In this document: one piece after another, positions 44,494 to 54,155 of the stretch
Layout of the letters: every line of letters starts with the position of its first letter
How positions within the stretch are numbered: the first letter of the stretch is position 1
Assembly (NCBI GenBank): GCA_949372635.1
Contig: CASIAB010000001.1
Span: forward strand, 1 to 64,000
Origin: an uncultured Pseudomonadales bacterium
GTDB lineage: Bacteria > Pseudomonadota > Gammaproteobacteria > Pseudomonadales > Pseudohongiellaceae
Direction: 5' to 3'
DNA length: 64,000 bases
Made by a program: the position numbers and the translations under genes
Notes under the pieces: generated by a model
What the model saw: only the letters and a program-made list of their open reading frames with translations
What the model was told of the DNA's origin: nothing
The model's database searches: none

Positions 44494-44690
44494 TGGCTCA
44501 TTCCTATAAATTTTATCAAACAGGCTCTTCGTTCACGTCGCGAACGACAAAATAATCGGAGCGATTTTTTGTGATGGAATAACTGAAAAAAGTAGAGAAG
44601 GTACAAATAGTTACAGCAATCTAATCGACCCCCAAGTCACCCCCTGTCAGGTCCTTGACCCAAGTATAGAGGATGACTAGATTAAGAGAA

Positions 44691-47600
44691 CTAGTCCTGA
44701 TATGCCAGTTTTCGCTCCTCTGCGGTATCGGTATGACCGGTAAAATCATGCAGAATCAAGTACAGGCTTGGCACCAAAAATAAGGTAATCATAGTTGCAA
44801 ACAACACTCCGAAGGAGAGAGAAATAGCCATTGGAATAATGAAGAATGTTGCTGGGTTTGCAGTCGCCATGAGGGGGACAAGACCAATAAATGTGGTTAC
44901 CGATGTTAGGACAATCGGGCGAAAACGCATCATACCTGCTTCCGATACCGCATCAACCATCCCCACACCTTCATCTCTAAGACGATTAATTGAAAGCACC
45001 AATACTAAGCTGGCATTTACCACCACGCCACTTAGAGCAATGATTCCAAGCAGAGAGAAAAAAACCAAATCGGCACCCATAATGAAATGCCCAAAGATCG
45101 CACCAATCGCACCGAAGGGTATCACGCTCATTATGATTAATGGTTGAGCATAGGACTTCAACGGTATGGCCAACAGCGCGAAGATAACCATCATTGCTAT
45201 TGGAAAAGTTCTATACAGCTCGTCAAGAGACTCCATGCCCCTCTCTGCTTCTCCGCCAAGCACTAATTCGACATCCAAGTCTCTAGCCCATTGGGTACGA
45301 TATTTTCCTATAATCTCGCGTTGTATTTCTTCAGGCTTCACTACAGTACGATCAACGTCACCACGAACAGTTATCACTCGACGACCGTCTCTCCTATTAA
45401 TACTGGAGTAACTGCTTCCTAAAGAGAAACTTGCGATACTAAGGAAAGGGACTTCAGCTCCGGCAGGCGTTCGAATTAGCAAACCTTCTAAATTTCCGAG
45501 GGATTGTCGTTCTGGCTCCGGGTATCGAACCATTACACGAATATCATCTGATCCGCGCTGGATTCTTTGGGATTCAGCGCCATAAAACGCTTGCCTAACT
45601 TGGGTTGCAATATCATTGAGGGTAAGCCCGAGGGTCTTACCGCGTTCAAGTATCTGAATTTGTACTTCCTGTTTACCGGCACGAAACGAATCCGATATAT
45701 CAAACACTCCGGGGTAGCGCATCAACTCCTCTCGCAGCTGAGTAGATGCTATTTTTAAATTATCGTCATCCCGTCCTTCCAACCTGTAATTAATCGCTTC
45801 ACCAGCAGAAAATGCATCAGAGACAAATGAAAGCTCCAAAGCATCAGGGATGGTCCCCACTTTCTCTCGCCACCGGTCTCGAATTTCAGCAGAGCTCATC
45901 TCTCCTCGGTCATAAAAGGGCGCGAGGTATAGCACAACCTCAGCAACTTCGCTGCTCCCAGAATTACGACCTCCTCCTCCAGGACCTCCGCGAGGAGCTG
46001 TACCACCTACTATAGTAAGTATGCTATCTACTGCTCTTTCTGTTGCTACCGGGGCTGATCCAAACCCTTTAAGTTCAAGAAGTTCAAGCTCGAGCTCAGC
46101 GGCTAACTCAATGGCCGCTGCTTCAACTCTATCAATAGCGTCTTCAGTAATATAGCCGGGAACTCCAACTGGCATTTTTACAGTACCCCAGACAGTATCA
46201 CCCTCGACTGAGGGCATGAACTGGAAGATAACGCGGCCACTAAACAATAGCGCCATCACGATAATTACTACTCCCGTAGCTGTGGCCCAAGCCGCATATC
46301 GGTATTTTAAAACGGTGCGCAGTGAACGCCGGTACCCATGTTCCGCAAAATATTCCATACCACCAGCGATTTTATGCTGGAAGGCCTGCCATGCATTAAC
46401 TATACGCGTCCCCTCGAGGAAATAGCCTTCAGTTTTTCTATGGGCTATGTGGCCGGGAAGAATTAATTGAGATTCAATAAGGCTAGCTATTAGGCAGAAA
46501 ACGACCACCCCACCGATCACATTTGAAAATGCACCAAATTGCCCTCCCTGAAGCAATAGGGGGAGGAATGCCGCCACGGTAGTAAGAACGCCAAAAATAA
46601 CGGGAACAGACACCTCAAGCGTACCCTCTATCGCTGCAGATTCCTTATCATATCCTTTCTGCTCGAAGGCATGGATTCTCTCGCCAACTACAATTGCATC
46701 ATCAACAACAATTCCCAGCACCAAAATAAACCCCATAACGGTCAAGGAACTAATAGTTAGCCCGGCGGTAGGGAAGATCATTAATGCGCCAAAAATGGCT
46801 ATAGGAATGCCAGCAGCCACCCAGATCGCCACTTTGAAGCGCAGAAAAAGTGCTAAAATCACCAATACCAATAGTAAACCTGTATATGCATTTCCAGCTA
46901 CTGTCGCGATTCTCGTTTGCGTGCTTATTGAAGAATCTGTGATCACATCCAGCTTCATACCATTGGGTAAATCGAACTCAGCCGACGCCATAAAAGCACG
47001 AACTTGCTGTGCCGAAGTGACAATATCCTCATCGCCTATACGCAAAACATCGATAATCGCAGCGTTAACTCCATTATGGCGAGCATCCAGATACCCTTCT
47101 TCAAATCCGTCTCGAACTGTAGCTATTTCACCCAACCGTAACTGGGTGCCATCGGGATAAGATTTCACAACAATATTTTCATATTCGCCGCCCGAATAGA
47201 CCTGACCTTTAGTTCGAAGCAGTATCTCACCAGATTCAGTACGAATAGTGCCTCCCGGCAAGTCTAAGGAAGCCCTATCGATTGCTCTGGATATTTGGTC
47301 TAGTGTGAGGCCATATTGCCTCAATGTAAGCTCGGAAACCTCAATTGAAATTTCAAATGGTCGAATGTATTCAACGTTTACAGACGAAACCTCACTTAAA
47401 TCAAGCAAGTCATTACGAATCTCTTCAGCAATAATCTTCAAACTCTGATCATCAGAATCCGAAGACAATGCCATTGTCATTACATTGCCAGAGCTGCTAA
47501 AAGCACGAACAATTGGTTTTTCTGTTTCCGTAGGGAAAGTAGAGATAGCATCCACTTTTCCTTTTATATCATTGAGCACTCGATTCAAATCAGCGCCACT

Positions 47601-47891
47601 GGCTACTGTCAAAGTCGAATCACAGCCGCCTTCCCGAGCTGTGGTGGTAAATTGGTCAATGTTTTCCGTACCCTCTAGCGCTTCCTCTATGCGCAAACAG
47701 ACCGCAGATTCAGATTCTGCTGGAGTCGCGCCTAAGTAAGCTACGCTTACCTGGATCACACCGAAATCCATATCAGGAAATTCCTCCTGATTAAGGGATT
47801 TATAAGAAATAAATCCCCCAACCAAGAAAATGATCATCAACAAATTTGCAGCTACTGGGTTTTTAATGAACCAGGTAATTGGAGTTCTCAA
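44691..47891 (-). CDS. RND efflux transporter permease (AcrB/MexB type)
   Basis: This 1066-aa inner-membrane protein has the RND layout: one N-terminal helix (NLLMIIFLVGGFISYKSL), a periplasmic domain with ISVAYLGATPAESE-type motif (QVSVAYLGATPAESE), helices 2-6 bearing LVLGIVVDDAIVVGER with the proton-relay Asp pair near residue 400, a second periplasmic domain and the last helices. A glycine-rich loop (RGGPGGGGRNSG) near residue 640 is unusual for the family. The adaptor gene lies upstream after 66 bases; no TolC-like channel is in view. Codon use appears more AT-rich than the flanks. Confidence 0.93.
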   Translation of the reverse strand: MRTPITWFIKNPVAANLLMIIFLVGGFISYKSLNQEEFPDMDFGVIQVSVAYLGATPAESESAVCLRIEEALEGTENIDQFTTTAREGGCDSTLTVASGADLNRVLNDIKGKVDAISTFPTETEKPIVRAFSSSGNVMTMALSSDSDDQSLKIIAEEIRNDLLDLSEVSSVNVEYIRPFEISIEVSELTLRQYGLTLDQISRAIDRASLDLPGGTIRTESGEILLRTKGQVYSGGEYENIVVKSYPDGTQLRLGEIATVRDGFEEGYLDARHNGVNAAIIDVLRIGDEDIVTSAQQVRAFMASAEFDLPNGMKLDVITDSSISTQTRIATVAGNAYTGLLLVLVILALFLRFKVAIWVAAGIPIAIFGALMIFPTAGLTISSLTVMGFILVLGIVVDDAIVVGERIHAFEQKGYDKESAAIEGTLEVSVPVIFGVLTTVAAFLPLLLQGGQFGAFSNVIGGVVVFCLIASLIESQLILPGHIAHRKTEGYFLEGTRIVNAWQAFQHKIAGGMEYFAEHGYRRSLRTVLKYRYAAWATATGVVIIVMALLFSGRVIFQFMPSVEGDTVWGTVKMPVGVPGYITEDAIDRVEAAAIELAAELELELLELKGFGSAPVATERAVDSILTIVGGTAPRGGPGGGGRNSGSSEVAEVVLYLAPFYDRGEMSSAEIRDRWREKVGTIPDALELSFVSDAFSAGEAINYRLEGRDDDNLKIASTQLREELMRYPGVFDISDSFRAGKQEVQIQILERGKTLGLTLNDIATQVRQAFYGAESQRIQRGSDDIRVMVRYPEPERQSLGNLEGLLIRTPAGAEVPFLSIASFSLGSSYSSINRRDGRRVITVRGDVDRTVVKPEEIQREIIGKYRTQWARDLDVELVLGGEAERGMESLDELYRTFPIAMMVIFALLAIPLKSYAQPLIIMSVIPFGAIGAIFGHFIMGADLVFFSLLGIIALSGVVVNASLVLVLSINRLRDEGVGMVDAVSEAGMMRFRPIVLTSVTTFIGLVPLMATANPATFFIIPMAISLSFGVLFATMITLFLVPSLYLILHDFTGHTDTAEERKLAYQD

Positions 47892-47957
47892 AAAAATTGA
47901 CCTCGGTTTTAGATTAATTTACGTTCGAAAGAATTTAAGTGATGCCAAAAATAAAAA

Positions 47958-49169
47958 CTATATATTTTCAATAACGGGCTGCACGGACATGCCATTAACA
48001 ACAGCTTGAATCGGAGACGTACAAATATATTCACCCGCCAGCAATCCTCCACTTATCAAAACCCGATCCTCTTCCAATCGAAATATTTCTACGTCGCGGA
48101 AGTACATTTTATTTTCTGCATCTACAACTAGGACTTGATTATTGTTTCGAATGACTGATCTGGGCAAAGCAATCATGTCTTCAGTTTTCTTGCCAACAAT
48201 ATTTGCCTGGACGAAAAGGCCGATAGGTAAAGGAATCTGCTGGCGTAATAGTCCACCCGATCTTATATCATTTTCGCCAGGCTGCTGAACTCGAATAATT
48301 GTCTGAACCGTATTGCTGTTTGGGTCGATCGTCGCTTCTGCTCTAACTAACTTCCCTTGCCAATGGTGCTCTTCCCCACCATAAAAGCCTGTGAGGGTGA
48401 CATCTGGTGCTGCATTTCCGACTAACTCACCCCGAGTACCCAATGGGACGTCAAGATAACCAAGCTGGCGAATGGCTAGTGGAAGTCGCACCTCTACTTC
48501 ATCCGCTCCGTAAAGAACAGCAGCGGATTGAGCGCGATTAATATACTGGCCTAATTCAACCTCTCGGGTTTCGATAATGGCATTAAAGGGCGCTTTGATT
48601 TCCGTACGCTCCAGATCAAGCTGTGCTTGTTGGTAGCTGGCCTGAGCATCTAGGAGTCTAGCTGCATTTACGTCTGCTGCGCGTTGGGCGTCCTGTAATT
48701 GCGAGTCACTGGCTAGGCGTTGTTCCGCTAAACCAATTAGTCGCTCTAATTCATTGTTCGCATGACTCGATTCGGCATGAGCCTGTTGCATGGACGCGCT
48801 ACTGCGTGCCAGAACTGTTTCAAAATCACTGCTGTCTAACCGCAGAAGAACCTCTCCTTCTTCAACATAAGCACCCGCCTGCATAGAAGGAGAAATCCAG
48901 GCAATAGGACCCGCTACGGCAGCAGATACACTGGCAAGCTGGGCCGCTTGGACCCTGCCCTGGGATTCAACAAGTAACTGAACTGATTGTTGTTTTACTT
49001 CCGTCACTCTTACACTCACCGGGATGATTTCCGGAGCAGACTCCAAAACTGCTGTCGGCGTTCGAAGCAACACCCCCGTAATAAGAATGGAGACCAGCAA
49101 TATTGCTATAGGTAAAGCTACGCGCCTCATACTGCTCCTCCTACCGAGATCGTCAAAGCTAGACAACAT
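47958..49169 (-). CDS. RND efflux periplasmic adaptor (HlyD/MFP family)
   Basis: This 403-aa protein has an N-terminal membrane anchor (RRVALPIAILLVSILITGVLL), a lipoyl half-motif region (VEEGEVLLRLD), a coiled-coil hairpin in about 120-190 (AHAESSHANNELERL through QASYQQAQLDLERTEIKAPF) and a beta-barrel domain. It links the RND permease to an outer-membrane channel. Met14 is an alternative start. It is transcribed with the RND gene. Confidence 0.92.
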   Translation of the reverse strand: MLSSFDDLGRRSSMRRVALPIAILLVSILITGVLLRTPTAVLESAPEIIPVSVRVTEVKQQSVQLLVESQGRVQAAQLASVSAAVAGPIAWISPSMQAGAYVEEGEVLLRLDSSDFETVLARSSASMQQAHAESSHANNELERLIGLAEQRLASDSQLQDAQRAADVNAARLLDAQASYQQAQLDLERTEIKAPFNAIIETREVELGQYINRAQSAAVLYGADEVEVRLPLAIRQLGYLDVPLGTRGELVGNAAPDVTLTGFYGGEEHHWQGKLVRAEATIDPNSNTVQTIIRVQQPGENDIRSGGLLRQQIPLPIGLFVQANIVGKKTEDMIALPRSVIRNNNQVLVVDAENKMYFRDVEIFRLEEDRVLISGGLLAGEYICTSPIQAVVNGMSVQPVIENI

Positions 49170-49558
49170 TTAATTAATAGTTCATTCATCACATTTATTT
49201 TTTGTTTTTTCATTTTATTCTTCATCTGTTTTAGGGCTTTCAATATTATTTGCTCACGCGAGTTTTCTTATTACTCGCTATTTTTGCGTTAAATACACCT
49301 TCTATATCACAGGTATCCCTCGACGAACTTAACCGCGACCACCGAAGCGGCCAAATCAGGATCACTACTCACCAAACCACTTTCAGAGAATTTAAAAGTG
49401 ACAGCAAAACTCTGTCATCAATTTTTGACTTTTCACAATTTTTATCATTTGTCTGGTCGCGTATATTTATACAACTACTGTTAAAGAGAGCACCGATTAA
49501 TCCCCCCGCTCAGTTTGCCTCTAATCCAACTCGCCTTAGCTCTTTGAGCGTATCCAGC
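49170..49558. other. AT-rich intergenic region
   Basis: About 390 bases between the adaptor start and the stop of the FadR-type regulator. A plus-strand frame from 49250 starts with a hydrophobic peptide but runs antisense into the regulator gene, has no family features and lacks a ribosome binding site, so I do not call it a gene. The first part probably holds the promoter of the RND operon. Confidence 0.45.
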
Positions 49559-50287
49559 TCAGTTAACCACGCGGTTCGATGGCTTATCAGCTTTAAATCT
49601 GATGGCTTCGCCAACCGCCTCACGAAACTCTTCAAAATGATCCTGCATAGCTTGGCTAGCTCTCTCACCATCCTGCTCGTTCAGGCTCACCCTCAGGGTG
49701 GTGACAAGTCGATCTCTCGAGCCTTTTTTTAAATCAGGCCGAAATCCCAACTTTAACATCTGACCTACAAACTGCGCCTTTAAATCATTACTAATGAGCC
49801 TTACTACTAGATTGTCAGAGATAGCTGACATAGCCTCCAACAATTCGCGCCAAGGCGGCTGCATACCTTCATAATCATTCGCTTGGTCTTTTAGATCTAC
49901 GACTAGTTTCTTCAATTGGATGAGTTGCTCTGGTGACGCCGCGTTCACAGCACTCTTCGCTGTTAACGCGGCTAATACGCCAAACGTTTGCAAAAACTGA
50001 TCCACAAGCAGCGGGTCTGGGTGACCGTCAAGCTCCAACAGCGGACCAAGAATCGCTAGGCTAGCTGCATTTAGACTCTGTACGCGAGCGCCGCCGGGTT
50101 GAGTGCGAATCAAGCCCAGCTGCTCTAACTGCGATAGCGCCTCGCGCACAGCACCACGGCTGGCATCGAATCGTGCTGCAAGATCTCGCTCCGAGGGAAA
50201 GCGATCACCGCTTTGATAGCGCTGCCGAAGAATTTCGTCGCGCAGGGCATAAGCGATTTCATGGCTAATTGTGTTGCTTGATGGCAT
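49559..50287 (-). CDS. FadR/GntR-family transcriptional regulator (FCD type)
   Basis: This 242-aa regulator has a GntR winged helix in residues 1-75 (SGDRFPSERDLAARF, SRGAVREALSQLEQLGLI, RTQPGGARV) and an FCD-like all-helical effector domain after about 85, as in FadR, LldR and related proteins that sense carboxylates. Two tandem TTGGT-N3-ACCAA sites and a promoter lie 50-103 bases upstream, strongly suggesting autorepression. The regulated metabolic gene set is not evident; no other copy of the operator was noticed in the window. Confidence 0.9.
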   Translation of the reverse strand: MPSSNTISHEIAYALRDEILRQRYQSGDRFPSERDLAARFDASRGAVREALSQLEQLGLIRTQPGGARVQSLNAASLAILGPLLELDGHPDPLLVDQFLQTFGVLAALTAKSAVNAASPEQLIQLKKLVVDLKDQANDYEGMQPPWRELLEAMSAISDNLVVRLISNDLKAQFVGQMLKLGFRPDLKKGSRDRLVTTLRVSLNEQDGERASQAMQDHFEEFREAVGEAIRFKADKPSNRVVN

Positions 50288-50336
50288 CGAGCGCCTCTAA
50301 TTTCAAGCGTTTGGCGCCCGAAACCGTAAATTAGTC

Positions 50337-50349
50337 TTGGTAGGACCAA
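50337..50349. promoter_or_regulatory. FadR/GntR-type operator 1
   Basis: TTGGTAGGACCAA is a 13-bp palindrome TTGGT-N3-ACCAA, matching the FadR-subfamily consensus (TNGTNNNACNA). It is one base away from the second site at 50351, giving 14-bp centre spacing. Confidence 0.8.
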
Positions 50350-50350
50350 A

Positions 50351-50363
50351 TTGGTCAGACCAA
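50351..50363. promoter_or_regulatory. FadR/GntR-type operator 2
   Basis: TTGGTCAGACCAA is a second copy of the TTGGT-N3-ACCAA palindrome. It abuts the -10 box of the regulator promoter, so binding would block initiation. Confidence 0.8.
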
Positions 50364-50390
50364 ATATAGGGCCAAAATCCTATACTGCAA
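50363..50390 (-). promoter_or_regulatory. Sigma-70-type promoter of the FadR-type regulator
   Basis: On the minus strand TTGCAG (50390-50385) is followed after 16 bases by TATATT (50368-50363). The two operators lie immediately downstream over the expected start site. Confidence 0.55.
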
Positions 50391-50816
50391 GCTGCTAACG
50401 ACGAACCGAGCGATATTTTTGTTAACCAGAGGAATCTTGAGCGACAAGAACACCGACTCATAGACCCTTGCAGTGAAATAGGCCAGCCGTGAATTTTGTG
50501 GCTCAATTCGTTGGGTTGCACCACATCATTTCAATCCAGGCTTCCATATCTAGCTCACGGCTCACAATACTGAGTGATGTGTCACTACTATCGCGGCACC
50601 CGCTTGCACACAGATACTGATCGCCACCCTCGCTTTTCGATCAATGAAAAGATGCAGCAAACCACGCCACTGGCGGCCAAAAAGATTGTTCACCTTTAGC
50701 AAATCTGCTTACAATTTATCCTCTTTCGCCCTGTGGGCCTCAATTAACCCGTAAAACTAATATCAATAAATTTGGGCAGGGTTATAATCTGAACAACATT
50801 TTGAGGAATAACTATA
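50391..50816. other. Divergent intergenic region, nothing further recognised
   Basis: About 425 bases upstream of the rhodanese gene, past the regulator promoter. No gene or RNA is supported. Confidence 0.5.
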
Positions 50817-51146
50817 ATGAGAAACATTAGCCGAATTACAACAATCTCCTTACTGGCAATCATGCTTTCAGCCTGCAGCTTGTTCGCACCCCAAACTGTT
50901 TGGATTGACGTGCGTTCGCACGATGAATACAACGAAGACCATATCTCGAATACGGAACACATTCCTCACACTGATATCGTCGCGCAGATAAGCGATCTTG
51001 ATTTGGACAAATCTACACCGATCAAGCTGTTCTGCCGCAGCGGCGTGAGAGCAGGCCTCGCTCTAACAGCACTGCAAGACCTAGGCTACACAAACGTAGA
51101 AAATGTCGGCGGCATTGCAGATGCCAGGGTAGTCTTAAGTCAGTAG
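50817..51146 (+). CDS. Rhodanese-domain lipoprotein (PspE-like)
   Basis: This 109-aa protein has a lipobox LSAC (Cys20) and a single short rhodanese domain: VWIDVRSHDEYNEDHI at the start and the active-site loop CRSGVRAG with catalytic Cys73. It transfers sulfane sulfur in the periplasm, as in PspE. GAGGA lies about nine bases upstream of the ATG. Transcribed alone. Confidence 0.93.
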   Translation: MRNISRITTISLLAIMLSACSLFAPQTVWIDVRSHDEYNEDHISNTEHIPHTDIVAQISDLDLDKSTPIKLFCRSGVRAGLALTALQDLGYTNVENVGGIADARVVLSQ

Positions 51147-51387
51147 CCTGGCAGTATTCAGTGCGCTAGATACGCAAAAGGTCGTAGGGAGTAATGAACC
51201 CTTCCGGCCTTCCTGGATTGTATGGCGAGGCATACCTGACTACGAATTTAAACTAAGAGATCCGTTGAGCAGGCCAGTCTAATCCTAGTAAACGTTCTGT
51301 TACCAATCACTACCCATGTAGATTCGCGCATACATAGTAAACTCGAAAAAAAACACAATAGACGCCGCCATGCGGCAGGAGCAATTC

Positions 51388-52146
51388 ATGTATTTTTCTA
51401 AAAAACTAGTTGTCAGCATCCTTGCTGGCTGCACGCTCGCACTAGCGGGAGGCATCGCTAATGCTGCCGATGCCAATGTTGCTGCCGCACTATCCCATCC
51501 CGATCGCCTTAGTGGCGACGCAGACGCAGACGAAAGGCGTATGCCGGATCAGGTGCTTGCTTTCGCAGGGCTCGAAAGTGGAATGGATGTTCTCGAGCTC
51601 GAGGCTGGCGGTGGTTATTACACAGAGATCTTAAGCCGCTCCGTAGGCGCCAGTGGCAGTGTCATCCTGCAACACCCACCGGGCCTAATGGGTTTCGTCG
51701 GTGATGGCATCGATCTACGCACTGCTAACAATCGCCTGTCGAATGTCACGGTTACTATCACGCAATTCGATGACTTGGATGCCGTCGACAACTCAATCGA
51801 CATGGTTACTTGGATACAAGGACCTCACGAACTTGGCTTCGCACCGGAGGGAAATAGTCTCGGCGATGCAGCCGGCGCCTTCCAAGAAATCGCTAGAGTA
51901 TTGAAGCCAGGTGGCGTGCTTGTTGCGTCTGATCATCAGGCCCCTGCTGGAACGGGACTCGAAGCCGGTGGCACTTTGCACCGTATTGAACAGAGCTGGG
52001 TTACTGGGATGGCTGAAGCTGCAGGACTGAGAGTTGCTTCCACATCGAATCTGCTAAAGAACTCAACGGATCCTCTAACTGATGGCGTTTTCGCACCTGC
52101 TATCCGCGGCAATACTAGTCAGTTTTTAGTTCTTTATAGAAAATAG
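51388..52146 (+). CDS. Exported SAM-dependent methyltransferase-like protein
   Basis: I choose ATG 51388 because AGGAG lies seven bases upstream; a GTG-like extension to 51370 lacks one. The 252-aa protein starts with a Sec signal (KKLVVSILAGCTLALAGGIANA) and then a class I methyltransferase fold: motif I VLELEAGGGYYTEIL, motif ending DMVTWIQGPHELGF and EIARVLKPGGVLVASDH. Export of a SAM enzyme is odd because SAM is cytoplasmic; related exported methyltransferase-like proteins are common in Proteobacteria and may not methylate. The acidic residue after motif I (usually at the end of beta-2) appears absent. Confidence 0.85.
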   Translation: MYFSKKLVVSILAGCTLALAGGIANAADANVAAALSHPDRLSGDADADERRMPDQVLAFAGLESGMDVLELEAGGGYYTEILSRSVGASGSVILQHPPGLMGFVGDGIDLRTANNRLSNVTVTITQFDDLDAVDNSIDMVTWIQGPHELGFAPEGNSLGDAAGAFQEIARVLKPGGVLVASDHQAPAGTGLEAGGTLHRIEQSWVTGMAEAAGLRVASTSNLLKNSTDPLTDGVFAPAIRGNTSQFLVLYRK

Positions 52147-52147
52147 A

Positions 52148-53128
52148 CTAGTCGGCAATCAATGATGCCAATACGCGTCGCTGGCCCTCGAAGGGTCGGC
52201 GACCGTGCATTACTAAGAAATTATCTACTAACACCACGTCACCGGACTGCCAGAGCATATCGAAGCTAAGTTCGTCACCAATCTGTATCGCCTTCGCCAT
52301 CGCCTCTTCGCTAATCGCGGAATCATCACCGAAGCGAATCGATTTCTCTGTGGCATTGCGCGCATCTTTCCATCCACGAAATGCTGCTATTAGCTGGTTA
52401 AAAAATACCTGCCGACCATTGTCAGTCTCCCGCACTGCTGACAAGACGGCGGTGGTCACACGCAGACTATCTTGCTCTAGCCATTCCCACTGGTAGCACA
52501 ATTTCCGCAGCTTATCCTCGGCGGCAGATTTATCGTCTGTGCTGAGCGTGCTACGCCAACTTCGACCCTGACCCGACTCAGGATCATCGCTGTTAGGCAT
52601 CACGTTGGAATAGCGTACGCCTTTCTCCGCACAAGCTGCCACGAATTCTGGAGCCTGCTTTTCCAACTCTTGCAATAGCACGTCAGAACGGCACAACGGC
52701 GTCGCACCGCCGCTGTGAGCTGCCTGTTCACAATAAAAGAACAATTTCGAGGGGTAGACCGGAGTCTGCGCCATCTCATGGTGCAGGAAAATCGAAACAG
52801 TTGCCGGTGCCTCGTTCGCTGTGAATACTCTTTCCGTACGATTGCGACGCACTGCATTAGAGAGTGACTCGGCATAGGTAAAATTCGTGAGACCGAAGCT
52901 CTGTATCACACTATCAAAATCACTATCTGAATTGACTGGCAGTCCTCGAAAGAGGATCGCCCCATGTCTAGACAGCTGTTCTAACAATCGTTCCTTATTC
53001 TCGCCTAACCACTCATGAACCTGTGGAAGCGTAGATAAAGAATCTTCGGCAGCATAGACCAGAGGAAATACGTCTTCGTGATGCTGCTGCTGATCCAGCG
53101 CTATTTCTTTTATGGAGAGTGATGTCAT
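52148..53128 (-). CDS. TauD/TfdA-family Fe(II)/2-oxoglutarate dioxygenase
   Basis: This 326-aa enzyme has the iron ligands as H116-x-E118 (FLHHEMAQTP) in place of the usual HxD, with the distal His308 in DNFLVMHGRRPF and the 2-oxoglutarate-binding Arg in GQRRVLASL. The HxE variant occurs in the clavaminate-synthase/syringomycin-type branch. It is the last gene of the operon with the aldo/keto reductase, Gfo/Idh/MocA oxidoreductase and SSS transporter, only six bases from the reductase gene. Hydroxylation of an unknown operon substrate is inference. Confidence 0.88.
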   Translation of the reverse strand: MTSLSIKEIALDQQQHHEDVFPLVYAAEDSLSTLPQVHEWLGENKERLLEQLSRHGAILFRGLPVNSDSDFDSVIQSFGLTNFTYAESLSNAVRRNRTERVFTANEAPATVSIFLHHEMAQTPVYPSKLFFYCEQAAHSGGATPLCRSDVLLQELEKQAPEFVAACAEKGVRYSNVMPNSDDPESGQGRSWRSTLSTDDKSAAEDKLRKLCYQWEWLEQDSLRVTTAVLSAVRETDNGRQVFFNQLIAAFRGWKDARNATEKSIRFGDDSAISEEAMAKAIQIGDELSFDMLWQSGDVVLVDNFLVMHGRRPFEGQRRVLASLIAD

Positions 53129-53134
53129 TACAGT

Positions 53135-54112
53135 TTAATCGTAGATTGGGTAGAAGGTATTGAACGCAGAATCACAGAACATACCTGGATCGTTGAAGCG
53201 TCGGTTTTGATTAAGCCCAGAGATTGCAACCATCTCATCCGCGTTCAGCTCGAAATCAAACAGAGCGAGGTTCTCTTTAAGGCGGCCCGGGTTCACAGTC
53301 TTAGGAATCACCGCCGTATTGCGCTGCACGCCCCAACGCAAAATAATTTGCGCCGGACTTCTATTCAATCGCTGTGCGGCTGCAATTACCACATCTTTCT
53401 CCAGAACCGATTCATTTTCCGATGCCATGTCTAATGACACATAGGACAATGCCCCTAACGGCGAAAAGGCCGTCACTGCAATATGATAATCAGCGGCAGC
53501 ACGAATCAAGCTTTCCTGAGTTAAATAAGGGTGCGATTCAACTTGCAACATAGCAGGCTTAATGTCGGCATAAGCCATCAGGTCGTGCAGCAGCGCGCTA
53601 TTGTAGTTGCAGATACCGATGTTCTTTACCAACCCCTTTCTCTGCAAGGCTTCCATCGCCTTCCATGTTTCACTCAGGGGCACGGGATCGATCTGCATCG
53701 ACGGCTGATCGGCAGACGGATCGAGCAACCATTCTGGCGGATAGCGCGTCTCGAAGTCTACATACCGCAGAGAGATGGGAAAGTGAATCAGGTAGAGGTC
53801 GAGATAGTCTACGCCTAGATCCTGCAGGGTTTTCTGACAGGCCGCCTCAACGTGCTCAGCTCGATGATAGGTGTTCCATAGCTTAGATGTGATCCAGAGG
53901 TCTTCACGCGGGCATAGGCCTGCTGTAAGGGCCTTCTCTATGCCCTTGCCTACTTCGACCTCGTTACCATAGTCGGCCGCACTATCCAGATGCCGATAGC
54001 CAATCTCGATGGCGTCGCAGACCACGTTTGCAGTTGCTTCTTTGTCTATCTTCCAAAGGCCAAGACCTACCGCTGGCATCGCACTGCCAGCCACTTCAAT
54101 TGTCGATGTCAT
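53135..54112 (-). CDS. Aldo/keto reductase
   Basis: This 325-aa NADPH-dependent oxidoreductase has the full catalytic tetrad: Asp43 (RHLDSAADYGN), Tyr48, Lys77 (WITSKLWNT) and His110 (DLYLIHFPISL). The cofactor segment IPKTVNPGRLKENL is present near the C-terminus. It lies 43 bases after the Gfo/Idh/MocA gene and six before the dioxygenase gene. A sugar or polyol carbonyl is the likely substrate given the operon. Confidence 0.93.
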   Translation of the reverse strand: MTSTIEVAGSAMPAVGLGLWKIDKEATANVVCDAIEIGYRHLDSAADYGNEVEVGKGIEKALTAGLCPREDLWITSKLWNTYHRAEHVEAACQKTLQDLGVDYLDLYLIHFPISLRYVDFETRYPPEWLLDPSADQPSMQIDPVPLSETWKAMEALQRKGLVKNIGICNYNSALLHDLMAYADIKPAMLQVESHPYLTQESLIRAAADYHIAVTAFSPLGALSYVSLDMASENESVLEKDVVIAAAQRLNRSPAQIILRWGVQRNTAVIPKTVNPGRLKENLALFDFELNADEMVAISGLNQNRRFNDPGMFCDSAFNTFYPIYD

Positions 54113-54155
54113 TCTCTATCCGGATATAATTTAAGTTGGTGTTGAGTGATAGTTG

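Noticed and set aside
49250-49732. 160-aa plus-strand frame with hydrophobic start
   Set aside because: It overlaps the FadR-type regulator antisense for its second half, has no Shine-Dalgarno and no family features.
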